From Actinomycetes bacterium (GTDB lineage: Bacteria; Actinomycetota; Thermoleophilia; Gaiellales; Gaiellaceae), in assembly GCA_026708005.1 (NCBI GenBank), contig JAPOVR010000028.1:1-50654 (forward strand): a stretch of 50,654 nucleotides of DNA. The letters are read 5' to 3'. Made by a program: the position numbers and the translations under genes. Under the pieces are notes generated by a model, which made no database searches, had not been told where the DNA came from, and saw only the letters and a program-made list of their open reading frames with translations. Position 1 is the first letter of the stretch; each line of letters starts with the position of its first letter. Shown here in pieces: positions 42,372-50,222 of the stretch.

Positions 42372-43832
42372 ATGGCCAGCGTCAACGAAATCTGTCGGAT
42401 GGATGCCATAAGCCTCGCTGCCGAGATTCGGGCCAAGCGCCTCTCCCCGGTCGAAGTCGTCGAGGCGGCGCTCGAGCGCATGGAGCAACTCGAGCCGCAC
42501 CTCCATGCGTTCTGCACGCCCACGCCAGAGGTGGCCCGCGAGCAGGCGGCGGCCATCGAGAGCGCAATTGCCTCTGGCAAGCCCGTGGGCCCCCTGGCAG
42601 GCGTCCCGTACGGCTGCAAGGACCTGATCTGCACGCAGGGCATCAAGACCGTGTCGGGCTCGCTCGCGTACGCGGAGTTCGTGCCGGACGAAGACGACGT
42701 CGTCGTCGAGCGGCTGCGCGAGGCGGGCGCGGTCCTGCTTGGCAAGACCAACGTGCCTGAGTTTGGCTACAGCGGCGCCGGCCACAACTCGGTCTTCCCC
42801 GCAACTCGAAACCCGTGGAACACCGACCGCACGGCGGGTGGTTCGAGCGTCGGGTCGGGTGCGGCGGTTGCCTCGGGCATGGGCCCGATCGCGCTCGGCA
42901 GCGACGGGGGAGGTTCGATTCGCATTCCCGCCTCGTTCTCTGGCCTCTACGGCATGAAGGCCTCGATGGGCCGTGTTCCGCTCTACCCGGGGGTGAAGGA
43001 CGAGCGCTACCCCGGCGTGTCGAGCTGGGAGGCGCTCGAGCACATCGGCCCGATTACCCGAACGGTCGCAGACGCGGCACTGATGCTCTCGGTGATCGCC
43101 GGGCCCGACGACCGCGACACGCGCACGGTGCCGATCGAAGCCGGCTTCGACTGGCTCGAGTCGCTCGAGGGCGACCTGCAGGGACTGCGGGTCGCCTACA
43201 CGCTCGACTGGGGCGGATACGCGGCCACCGATCCGCGAGTGCGAGAGATCATCACCGAGGCGGTAGGGGTCTTCGAGCGCGATCTCTGCTGCGTCGTCGA
43301 GGAGGCGCGCCCAGGCTGGGAGAACCCCTACGACGGCTTCTGGGGCATGGTCATCCGCGAGACCGACCTGAGGGGCATGCGCGTGCTCGCCGCACAACTC
43401 GGGGACGGCATGACGCCGCACCTGCGCGAGGTTCTCGAGGCGGAGTGGACGGCAGAGCAGCTCACCGACGCGACCATGGTGCGCAAGGCCGTCAGCAACA
43501 AGATGTGGCGCTTCATGCGCGAGTACGACCTGCTGCTGACGCCGACCCTCGCCGTCCCAGCCTTCGAGGTTGGTATCCAGGGGCCCACCGAGATCGACGG
43601 CCGCGAGGTCGACCAGTTCGAGTGGCTCCACTTCACCTACCCGATGAACCTGACCGGCCAGCCGGCGGCTTCCATACCCGCGGGGTGGACCGACGACGGC
43701 CTGCCGGTCGGACTCCAGATCGTCGGACCACACCTCGGTGACGCGCTCGTCCTGCGCGCCTCTGCCTGCTTTGAGGCAGCGCGGCCCTGGCAGGATCGCT
43801 GGCCGCCGCTGCTCGACAGCCTCGGCCTGTAG
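42372..43832 (+). CDS. Amidase (amidase signature family)
   Basis: A 486-residue amidase with the Ser-cisSer-Lys triad: Lys83 in GCKDL, Ser158 in the [16 protein letters not shown] loop and nucleophile Ser182 in [13 protein letters not shown]. It hydrolyses a carboxamide to acid and ammonia. AAAGGGGAG lies upstream of the ATG. It sits 80 bp after the molybdenum hydroxylase large subunit on the same strand and is probably last in that unit. The family also has aryl-acylamidases, and GatA-type members, but no gatB/gatC is nearby. Substrate unknown. Confidence 0.93.
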   Translation: MASVNEICRMDAISLAAEIRAKRLSPVEVVEAALERMEQLEPHLHAFCTPTPEVAREQAAAIESAIASGKPVGPLAGVPYGCKDLICTQGIKTVSGSLAYAEFVPDEDDVVVERLREAGAVLLGKTNVPEFGYSGAGHNSVFPATRNPWNTDRTAGGSSVGSGAAVASGMGPIALGSDGGGSIRIPASFSGLYGMKASMGRVPLYPGVKDERYPGVSSWEALEHIGPITRTVADAALMLSVIAGPDDRDTRTVPIEAGFDWLESLEGDLQGLRVAYTLDWGGYAATDPRVREIITEAVGVFERDLCCVVEEARPGWENPYDGFWGMVIRETDLRGMRVLAAQLGDGMTPHLREVLEAEWTAEQLTDATMVRKAVSNKMWRFMREYDLLLTPTLAVPAFEVGIQGPTEIDGREVDQFEWLHFTYPMNLTGQPAASIPAGWTDDGLPVGLQIVGPHLGDALVLRASACFEAARPWQDRWPPLLDSLGL

Positions 43833-44422
43833 ACAGCTGCGACCTCGAAGCAGCGTCTGGCTGGACTGCTCGGCCCGGCTGCTTCTGGCCGCTACCCACC
43901 GCGGTTATTGGCAGCCGACGGCGCTCGGCCGTGGCGGGTTGTGAGGGCCAGGCGCAGCCGGGGGGCACTCAGCGGCGGGGCGCCCAGCGGGGGGCATGAA
44001 CAAAGGGGCACGAATACCGGATCACCCTTCGGGGCAAAGGCTCGAAGGAGAGGCAGGCGCCCAGCAGGAGCCCGAGGTGCGGGTGAAGGCCGGCAGACCG
44101 GCGGGCGGCTTCGCTGCGACCTTGGGGGTGCCGGGAATGGCCGTGTGAGCCCCGCCGCCGAGGCAGGCAGCCCGCTCTAGACAACCCATCCCCCACTCAC
44201 CACCGGGGGGTGGTAGCCGAGCAGAGCGCGCGCGTTGTCACAAAAGCGTCACAGAAGTGTCACGAAAGTGCGCCAACCCCGGCCAGCTGTCTTCCGCTCG
44301 GCTGGCCTGCGACCGGTCGCCGTGCTGCCCAGACGGGTGGGTGGCCGCACCCGCCGCCCCACCTGCCCGGATGTGGCCGCACCCGCCGCCCCACCGGTCC
44401 GCCGCGCCCGATGCCGACAACG
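43833..44422. other. Gene-free convergent gap with element copy D
   Basis: No gene seen between the amidase stop and the selenoprotein stop. It holds copy D of the dispersed element on the minus strand (44181-44272), followed on the plus strand by GC-rich sequence with two copies of GTGGCCGCACCCGCCGCCCC (44341-44360 and 44373-44392). Both flanking genes end here, so terminators for both are expected. Confidence 0.65.
44181..44272 (-). repeat. Dispersed intergenic element, copy D (inverted, three iterons)
   Basis: On the minus strand it reads three 11-nt iterons CTTTCGTGACA, CTTCTGTGACG and CTTTTGTGACA (44236-44268), then a GC-rich stretch, CTGCTCGGCTACCACC and a perfect ACCACC-CCCC-GGTGGT hairpin (44199-44214). 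Order and orientation match copies A-C, but it has one more iteron and a re-formed hairpin of different sequence. Confidence 0.75.
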
Positions 44423-45376
44423 TCAGAGGTCGATACCGACGCAGACAGCGCACTCCCGGCCGGCGTGCGTAGCCGCGGCTGCAACCTCGTCCGCGACCTC
44501 CTGGTACTGCGGGTCGGGGTAGCGCTCGACGCGATCGTCAACCCACTCACCGCCAGGGTCGCCCGTTGGCGGGCGCATCACCGTGTCCTTCCACCCGTCG
44601 CTCTCGGCCCAGCGGTACGGCAGATCGACGATGGCGCCCGGCTCGTCGATCGCTTCGAACGCAGCGAGCGTGTCAACCATGATCGCCCGGTTGAGCTCGG
44701 GCTCGCCGGCGCGCCCAGCGGTGTGGCCGAGCGGGTAGTCGAGGAACACGGCGCGCGGCGGCCAGGCGGCGCGGGTGATGTCCCGAGCCGAGGTCATCGA
44801 CAGCGTCGGGACGTCCGCTTCCTCCAGTTGCCGCGCGATCAGACCCACGGTCTGATGGCACACGGGTCAGACAGGCACCAGCAGGACGACATCGACGCCG
44901 TCCGACAGGCAGCGCGCGACGAGCTGCGGCCCTAGCTCCTCCCGCACTCGACGCTGCGAGTAGATGCCGCCCATGCAGGCGTAGAGCGACGGCGCAAGCG
45001 CACCGACAGCGCCAGCCTCGACCAGGCCGCGGAGGGTATCGATCGGAAACACGCAGTTGATGTCGGCGCGCGCGTCGGTGAGGTCGTACGCAAAGTGCGT
45101 TGCCCGCAGCTGCGACGAGTCGATATCGCTCCGAATCGCGCGATAGGTGGTGTCGTCGCGGAACGTAAAGGGCGTCTGCCCCACCGCGTAGATCCCGCCC
45201 GAGCCGATGAGCCCCAGCCGGCTCTCTGCGAGCGGCTTGGTGAGCGGCACCAAGGCAGGAGGGTCATCCTCGTGTGCCCAGCGGTACTCGCCATAGCCGA
45301 GTGAGGCGTACTGCTCGCGCGTACGATCGACGTAGTTGACCGGCGGCTCGCGCCCTGCAGCCTTCACGGCCGCCAT
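44423..45376 (-). CDS. GrdB/PrdB-family selenoprotein (in-frame UGA read as selenocysteine)
   Basis: Two open frames in the same phase are separated only by a UGA at 44867-44869 and a Pro codon. Read through, they give one 317-residue protein of the glycine/sarcosine/betaine/D-proline reductase selenoprotein B family, with VLLVPV-U-PVCHQTVGL placing Sec170 in a UxxC redox motif with Cys173. A perfect hairpin 10 bases past the UGA looks like a bacterial SECIS. Family members use Sec or Cys at this site for reductive cleavage of C-N bonds or related thiol-redox chemistry. Conservation continues on both sides: ESRLGLIGSGGIY before, EPELNRAIMVD and LPYRWAESDG after. No selA/selB/selC or other reductase subunit is in the window. 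A simple nonsense mutation is the alternative, but the UxxC context and hairpin make it unlikely. Confidence 0.88.
44838..44856 (-). promoter_or_regulatory. Putative bacterial SECIS hairpin
   Basis: On the mRNA AUCAGACC and GGUCUGAU form a perfect 8-bp stem closing a GUG loop. The stem begins 11 bases after the UGA, and the loop G is the 19th base after it. This matches the bacterial SECIS rule of a small apical loop with G in its first two positions about 16-37 bases from the UGA. It lies inside the coding sequence for HQTVGLI. Confidence 0.8.
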
Positions 45377-45455
45377 GGTAGCGGGAGGATCCTCGAACGA
45401 GAGGCGAGCGGGATCTCAGAGAAGAGCTCTCGCCTTGATCCCGCGACCCGGCTCG

Positions 45456-46679
45456 TCACAGCTGCGTCGGCGCCTCACCGAGACTCACGTGCCCGAGCAG
45501 CTCGTAGGCACGGGTGACGCCGAGCGGGTGCATGAACGAGCCGGCCCGCACGTCGCGGTAGGCGCGCGAGAGGGGGCTCTTGCTGAGATAGCCAGCGCCG
45601 CCGGAGAGCGCGAGGGCACGATCGACAATCCGGGTGGCGGCTTCGTTCACGAACGCCTTCGCAGCCTGCCCCTCAGCGAACAGGGCCGTGATCTGCTCGT
45701 CGGTGCCGTCGGTTGAAGGATTCGCAGCGTAGTGCTCGTCGAGCAGCGTTGCAGCCCGGGCGAGGGTCGCACGGCAGGCGGACAGCTCGACCGCGTTCTC
45801 CGCAGCCAGCATGCGCGTGTGGGCACGGGCGACGCCGTGCCCGCGCTCAATGAAGTCGCTCCGGGCAAACGTATCCGCGGCCTCGGCGATGCCCAGCGAA
45901 GAGGAACCGTGCAGGACACCGGCGGTCAGGTTCCGCTCCATGTAGGGGAGCGGGTCACCGGCCGGAAAGCCCCCACGAATCGCAGCCGCGGGCAGCTCGA
46001 CTCCGTTGAACTGGACGGAGTTGCTGCCTGAGGCGCGCATGCCGAGGGCATCCCAGTCGTCAAGCACCTCCACCCCGGGCGCGTCGCTCGGGATCTGCGC
46101 GAAGACATAGCGCTCGCCACCGTCGTCGTCGGTGAAGCGCACTGACGCAATCAGGGTTGTGGCCGCAGGCGCCATCGTGCAGAAGATCTTGCGGCCCTTG
46201 ATCCGCCAGCCCGACTCGGTGCGGGTGGCAACGGTGCCGGGCCTCGTGAGATCCTGGCCCGGCTCGCTGATCGCCGCGGCCATGACCATCCCGTCGTTGA
46301 CGATCATCCCCATCGAGGCCTCGAAAGCCGCGGCGCGTCGCTCGTTCCCGCTGGCGATGCCCATCTGCCAGCGCCGCAGGATGTTGAGCGCCACCTGCAG
46401 GTGCATATTGACCCCGATCGCGACAGCTGGATCGCCGTGCGCCAGCCGCGTCGAGGCGACAACGACGTCGTGGACGAGGGTGACGCCGAGACCGCCTTGC
46501 TCCTCGGGAACGGCCGCGGTGAAGTAGCGATGATCGGCAAGCGCAGCGAAGCTTTTGAATGGATAGGTCCCAGCGCGGTCGTGATCGACCGCATGGGCCG
46601 CGAGATCCTCAGCGAGATGCTCGGCCAAGCGCACGAGACAGGCGCCGGCCTCGGTCTTGGCAGCAAGCTCGAAACTCAC
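45456..46679 (-). CDS. Acyl-CoA dehydrogenase-like flavoprotein (possible DszC-type monooxygenase)
   Basis: A 407-residue acyl-CoA-dehydrogenase-fold protein; GTG start with GGGGGAACGAGG upstream. AISEPGQDLTRPG, GWRIKGRKIFCTMAPAAT and DDWDALGMRASGSNSVQFNGVELP follow the fold. The C-terminal segment is RAYRDVRAGSFMHPLG, as in flavin monooxygenases of this fold (DszC/HpaH type), and there is no EGT catalytic Glu as in true dehydrogenases. It may therefore oxygenate with reduced flavin rather than dehydrogenate an acyl-CoA. It lies 79 bp upstream of the selenoprotein gene on the same strand. Either reading should be tested. Confidence 0.82.
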   Translation of the reverse strand: MSFELAAKTEAGACLVRLAEHLAEDLAAHAVDHDRAGTYPFKSFAALADHRYFTAAVPEEQGGLGVTLVHDVVVASTRLAHGDPAVAIGVNMHLQVALNILRRWQMGIASGNERRAAAFEASMGMIVNDGMVMAAAISEPGQDLTRPGTVATRTESGWRIKGRKIFCTMAPAATTLIASVRFTDDDGGERYVFAQIPSDAPGVEVLDDWDALGMRASGSNSVQFNGVELPAAAIRGGFPAGDPLPYMERNLTAGVLHGSSSLGIAEAADTFARSDFIERGHGVARAHTRMLAAENAVELSACRATLARAATLLDEHYAANPSTDGTDEQITALFAEGQAAKAFVNEAATRIVDRALALSGGAGYLSKSPLSRAYRDVRAGSFMHPLGVTRAYELLGHVSLGEAPTQL

Positions 46680-46760
46680 CCTCGTTCCCCCGTTTCGGTC
46701 CTCCTGTTTCGCCGCGCCCCGGCGCCGGAGGCATCCGGCAGCCCTGGGGCTCAGCCCGGC

Positions 46761-47330
46761 TCAACCCGTCGTGAGATCGACAGCCACCGGGACGCCGTTC
46801 GAGATGGCATCGAACATTGCAGAGCGCCTCTGGGTCTGCTCGATCAGCTCCTGCAGCTTCTCGTCGGGTGCGTCGCCCTTCACGCTGAACGAGACGCGGA
46901 TGTTCTCGAAGCCGTTGCGGTAGTCGTCGTCGAGCCCGAGCGCGCCCTGCACGTCCATATCGCCTTCAACGGTCGACTCAACCTCGGTCAGCTTCACGCC
47001 TCGGGCGGCGGCGACGTAGACGAGCGTCGTCGTCAGGCATGCGGCCAGACCACTAAGGACGATCTCTGCCGGGTTGGGGCCGGTGTTGGTGCCGATGAGA
47101 ATCGGCGGCTCGCCCGCATCGATGACGAACGGCTCTTCCCGTGAGGTGTCCTCCACCTGCGCGCCGTAGAATCCCGAGACCGTGCTGCGGTTGTGGGCTC
47201 CATCGATCCACTTGTTGCTCGCCCGCCACTGGAACTTCCCGAGGTCTGGCGTCTGCTTGATCGCGTCGAGCGTGCCGAACAGCTGCTCGGTATCGACACC
47301 GTTTCGCACCTTCTCGCTTGCCTCCGCCAT
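46761..47330 (-). CDS. OsmC family protein
   Basis: A 189-residue OsmC-fold protein with AGGAGG upstream of the ATG. It contains FQWRASNKWIDGAHNRST, a typical N-terminal strand pair, and LSGLAACLTTTLVYVAAARG with the single conserved Cys. The second Cys position is not filled (RRSAMFDAISNGVPV), as in the subgroup that is not a classical hydroperoxide reductase. It lies 81 bp upstream of the acyl-CoA-dehydrogenase-like gene on the same strand. Compare the OsmC protein at 22319-22864, also single-Cys. Confidence 0.86.
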   Translation of the reverse strand: MAEASEKVRNGVDTEQLFGTLDAIKQTPDLGKFQWRASNKWIDGAHNRSTVSGFYGAQVEDTSREEPFVIDAGEPPILIGTNTGPNPAEIVLSGLAACLTTTLVYVAAARGVKLTEVESTVEGDMDVQGALGLDDDYRNGFENIRVSFSVKGDAPDEKLQELIEQTQRRSAMFDAISNGVPVAVDLTTG

Positions 47331-47523
47331 TGATGCCTCCTCTGGTCATCGCGCCCGCACGCTGCGGGGTCGATCTGATTTGTCCACCTACAGCTCTCGG
47401 CCACCAGCACCGGCTGCCCCCAAGAGCCTGCGAAGCGTCTGTTACGCTCAACAACGCTCGGTTGGCGCCAGACCTTCCCGTAGGCATGCGCGGTTCAGCT
47501 GCCAGGGCCGGCCCAGCTCCGGC

Positions 47524-47913
47524 TCAAGCCTGGGCGATCACGTCGATCTCGATCAGCGCCCCCGCGGGAAGCCGGCTTGCCTCGATCGTGGTCCGCGCGG
47601 GTGCGGGCTGACCCACGTGCTTTGCGTACACCTCGTTCATCGCGTCGAACTGATCGAGATCGGCGAGGTACACCGTTGTCTTCACGATCCTGTCCAGGCT
47701 CGATCCTGCCGCCATGAGGATCGCCGAGACGTTGGCGAACACCCGCTCGGCCTGCTCGCTCAGGCTCCCGCCGGCAAAGCTGTTCGTTGTTGGATCGATC
47801 GCGACCTGACCTGAGACGAAGACGAGGCCTCCCACTCGAATCCCCTGCGAGTAGGGCGCCCCCCGAAACGGCGCCGGCGCCTCGTCTGTGCGTACCTCAT
47901 CTCGATCGGCCAT
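47524..47913 (-). CDS. RidA family protein (reactive intermediate/imine deaminase-like)
   Basis: A 129-residue RidA/YjgF protein of standard size. RGAPYSQGIRVGGLVFVSGQVAIDP, ANVSAILMAAGSSLDRIVKTTVYLADLDQF and the C-terminal PARTTIEASRLPAGALIEIDVIA with the substrate-binding Arg are diagnostic. RidA enzymes hydrolyse reactive enamines/imines to ketones and ammonia, protecting PLP enzymes; catabolic paralogues often sit in nitrogen-compound pathways. ATG at 47911-47913 with AAGGGAG nine bases upstream is preferred to a GTG three codons earlier that overlaps the ribosome site. It is the first of four same-strand genes. Confidence 0.9.
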   Translation of the reverse strand: MADRDEVRTDEAPAPFRGAPYSQGIRVGGLVFVSGQVAIDPTTNSFAGGSLSEQAERVFANVSAILMAAGSSLDRIVKTTVYLADLDQFDAMNEVYAKHVGQPAPARTTIEASRLPAGALIEIDVIAQA

Positions 47914-48051
47914 GGCGTGCACTCCCTTCCGTCGTTTCTCCCTCGGTTCGTGGCGGTGCCGCGCTCGCGGTGAGACGCACAGCCACGGCCGGCTCGGCGG
48001 CCGCCGCCGGGCTCGGCAACTGAATGCGCCACTCCACCCCCGCGCCGCGCC

Positions 48052-48807
48052 TCAGCCCCGCCCGATGAACGGCATCTTCGTGGCCATCACGGTCATGAAC
48101 TGCACGTTTGCGTCCAGCGGGAGGCTCGCCATGTAGACGACCGCGCGCGCGACGTTCTCGACGTCCATCGTCGGCTCTGCTGCGATCGTGCCATGTGCCT
48201 GGGGAACGCCCTTAGCAATCACAGTCGTCATCTCAGTTGCCGCGTTGCCGATGTCGATCTGCCCGCACGCGATGTCGTACTTGCGCCCGTCAAGCGAGGT
48301 CGACTTCGTGAGCCCGGTGACCGCGTGCTTCGTCGAGGTGTACGGGGCCGAATTCGGTCGGGGAGCCGTCGCCGAGATCGAGCCGTTGTTGATGATGCGC
48401 CCGCCCATGGGGTCCTGGCTCTTCATGATCTTGAACGCCTCTTGCGTGCACAGGAACACGCCGGTGAGGTTCACGTCGACCGCCTTCTGCCACTGCTCGA
48501 CGGCGAGATCCTCAAGCGGGACGGGCGGCGCCCCACGCCCGGCGTTGTTGAAGAGCAGGTCGAGGCGGCCAAACGCCTCCTGCGACGCTGCGAACAGCGC
48601 GCACACCGAGCTGGCGTCGCTCACGTCAGTCGGCACGACAAGCGTGCGTGCTCCCTCGCCAGCCGCCTCGGCGGTCTCCTCCAAGGGCTCCCGCCGCCGT
48701 CCGGCCAGGGTCACCGCATAGCCGGCCTCGGCCAGCGCAAGCGCGGAAGCCCTGCCGATCCCAGTCCCAGCACCGGTGACGATCGCGACCTTGTCGCTCG
48801 AGCTCAT
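48052..48807 (-). CDS. SDR family NAD(P)-dependent oxidoreductase
   Basis: A 251-residue classical short-chain dehydrogenase. [10 protein letters not shown] (11-20) binds NAD(P), NNAG is at 87-90, and the catalytic residues are Ser143 (or Ser145), Tyr156 and Lys160 (YTSTK). AGRRREP after the second strand suggests NADP preference. GGAGGGGGG lies upstream of the ATG. It is divergent from the nitroreductase gene 150 bp away and 138 bp upstream of the RidA gene on the same strand. Substrate unknown. Confidence 0.9.
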   Translation of the reverse strand: MSSSDKVAIVTGAGTGIGRASALALAEAGYAVTLAGRRREPLEETAEAAGEGARTLVVPTDVSDASSVCALFAASQEAFGRLDLLFNNAGRGAPPVPLEDLAVEQWQKAVDVNLTGVFLCTQEAFKIMKSQDPMGGRIINNGSISATAPRPNSAPYTSTKHAVTGLTKSTSLDGRKYDIACGQIDIGNAATEMTTVIAKGVPQAHGTIAAEPTMDVENVARAVVYMASLPLDANVQFMTVMATKMPFIGRG

Positions 48808-48957
48808 GCGAACAACCCCCCTCCAGAATCCCGTGGCTAACGCTACCGGTCGCGCAGGCGTCGGGAACCGAGCGGCCTGCCTGAATCAGCTCGCCAGCCG
48901 GTGTCGTGGTGAGCACTCCCGAAGTGGAGCCTCGCAGTGGAGTAGGATCGGCGTGCC

Positions 48958-49530
48958 ATGTCGAGCACAGCACCTCCAGACGGCAGCCAACTCGGGCTCG
49001 ACGTGTTCGAGGCGATGCGGAAGCGTCGAATGCACCGCATGTTCTCTGAGGAGCCAGTCGACGAAGCCGATCTCGAGCGGCTCGTCTACGCGGCAGGCCG
49101 CGCGCCACTCGCCAGGCCCGGGATTCGCCATCTCGTCGTCGTGACCGATCAGCGGCTCGTGCGGACGGTGCGTCAGGCGTGTCCGGGTTTCATCAACAAC
49201 GCGCCCGCGCTCATTGCCGTGTGCAGCGACCTGGAGCGCGCGGAGCAGGAGGTGGGCATCCGCGGCCGCGAGGTGGCGACGCGTCTCGACTCAGGAGCCG
49301 CAGCTGGCTACCTGACGCTTGCTGCCCCCGCGCTCGACCTGGCTGTGTGCATGGTGACGAGCTGGACGGAAGAGGCGGTGCAGGCGATCTTCGGGCTTCC
49401 AGCGCACATCCGGCCCGAGGTGCTCGTGGCCGTCGGCAAACCGATTCCCAATCCCCCGCGTGGCATGCGGCGCTTTCACCCCATCGTCCACCAGGACCGC
49501 TTCGGACAGCCCCGGGAGCAACCGGCATGA
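48958..49530 (+). CDS. Nitroreductase family protein
   Basis: A 190-residue FMN-binding nitroreductase-fold protein. FEAMRKRRMHRMFSEEPVDEADLERLVYAAGRAP is the typical N-terminal FMN-phosphate-binding segment; the middle has AAAGYLTLAAPALDLAVCMVTSW and the C-terminal part PEVLVAVGKPIPNPPRGMRR. It would reduce nitro groups or quinones, or dehydrogenate or dehalogenate a small molecule. The stop overlaps the DUF6092 gene start by 4 bp (ATGA). The ribosome site is weak. Divergent from the SDR gene. Confidence 0.88.
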   Translation: MSSTAPPDGSQLGLDVFEAMRKRRMHRMFSEEPVDEADLERLVYAAGRAPLARPGIRHLVVVTDQRLVRTVRQACPGFINNAPALIAVCSDLERAEQEVGIRGREVATRLDSGAAAGYLTLAAPALDLAVCMVTSWTEEAVQAIFGLPAHIRPEVLVAVGKPIPNPPRGMRRFHPIVHQDRFGQPREQPA

Positions 49531-49877
49531 GCCACACTCCAGCCGAGGATCGTCTCTTCGAGATCGTCCTGTACCTGGTCTCCTGCGCGCGCCTTACCAT
49601 CGACGAGCCGCCGATCTACGGGTCCCTGCGTCTGGTCGAGAGCGCAAGCCGGCTCGTGACGGCCGCCGCCGAGATCGAGGGCCTCGATGTCGATGACTTC
49701 TTGCGCGAGGGTAGGGGGTCGATCGAGCGCGAGAAGCTCAGGATGATCGAGGATGCCGAGGGTTACACAAGCTGGCTGACCGGCCTCCTGACCGAGTTTG
49801 CGGCTGAGGCAGCGCGCCGGAATCTCGGCGAGTCGGCCGCGGAGCCGCTCTCGCCGCCGTCCGACTCCCCCGACTGA
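49527..49877 (+). CDS. DUF6092-like small protein
   Basis: A 116-residue helical protein: RLFEIVLYLVSCARLTIDEPPIYGSLRLVESASRL, then IEGLDVDDFLREGRGSIEREKLRMIEDAEGYTSWLTGLLTEFA. This matches my memory of DUF6092, found beside nitroreductase-family genes in actinobacteria. It has no known activity; it may be a partner subunit. The ATGA overlap indicates coupled translation. Its TGA stop (49875-49877) is also the first bases of the inverted-repeat element, so the element may have redefined the C-terminus. Confidence 0.7.
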   Translation: MSHTPAEDRLFEIVLYLVSCARLTIDEPPIYGSLRLVESASRLVTAAAEIEGLDVDDFLREGRGSIEREKLRMIEDAEGYTSWLTGLLTEFAAEAARRNLGESAAEPLSPPSDSPD

Positions 49878-50222
49878 CCTGCCCCTTGGTGTGTGCGGGG
49901 GTTTGTGTTGGTGGTGTGGTGTGAGCCTTCTTTCGGGTTGTGGTTGGTTGGGGGGTCATGGGCCAGGTGAAGGGGCGGGCGGGTGACCGGCAACCAGACC
50001 ACGAGACCCCTCCTTCTGGGAAACCCAAGCCCTCGGTCGAGGATTGGCGCCCAACCACAACCCAGCCCCCGCCCCCACAACCCCCTCGGACACCACCCAC
50101 CCCCACCTGAAACCACCAAGCCCACACTCGCGTGGCCTGCAACCCCCAACCAACCACAACCCGAAAGAAGGCTCACACCACAGCGCTAACAAGAGCCCCG
50201 ACACAAGCACCGGGGCGGGTCA
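49875..50222. mobile_element. MITE-like inverted-repeat element (~348 bp)
   Basis: Perfect 40-bp inverted repeats at 49915-49954 and 50143-50182 contain GTGAGCCTTCTTTCGGGTTG and its complement. Similarity continues outwards, imperfectly, to TGACC(T/C)GCCCC at each end (49875 and 50222), giving ~80-bp ends around a 188-bp core. The core has no gene and contains another CAACCACAACCC copy at 50049-50060. Size, long terminal repeats and lack of coding capacity suggest a non-autonomous element. No target-site duplication was identified with confidence. Confidence 0.6.

Noticed and set aside
44423-44863. A separate gene starting at GTG 44863, downstream of the UGA
   Set aside because: No ribosome site, the start would cut the conserved PVCHQ motif, and the frame is the direct continuation of the upstream protein.
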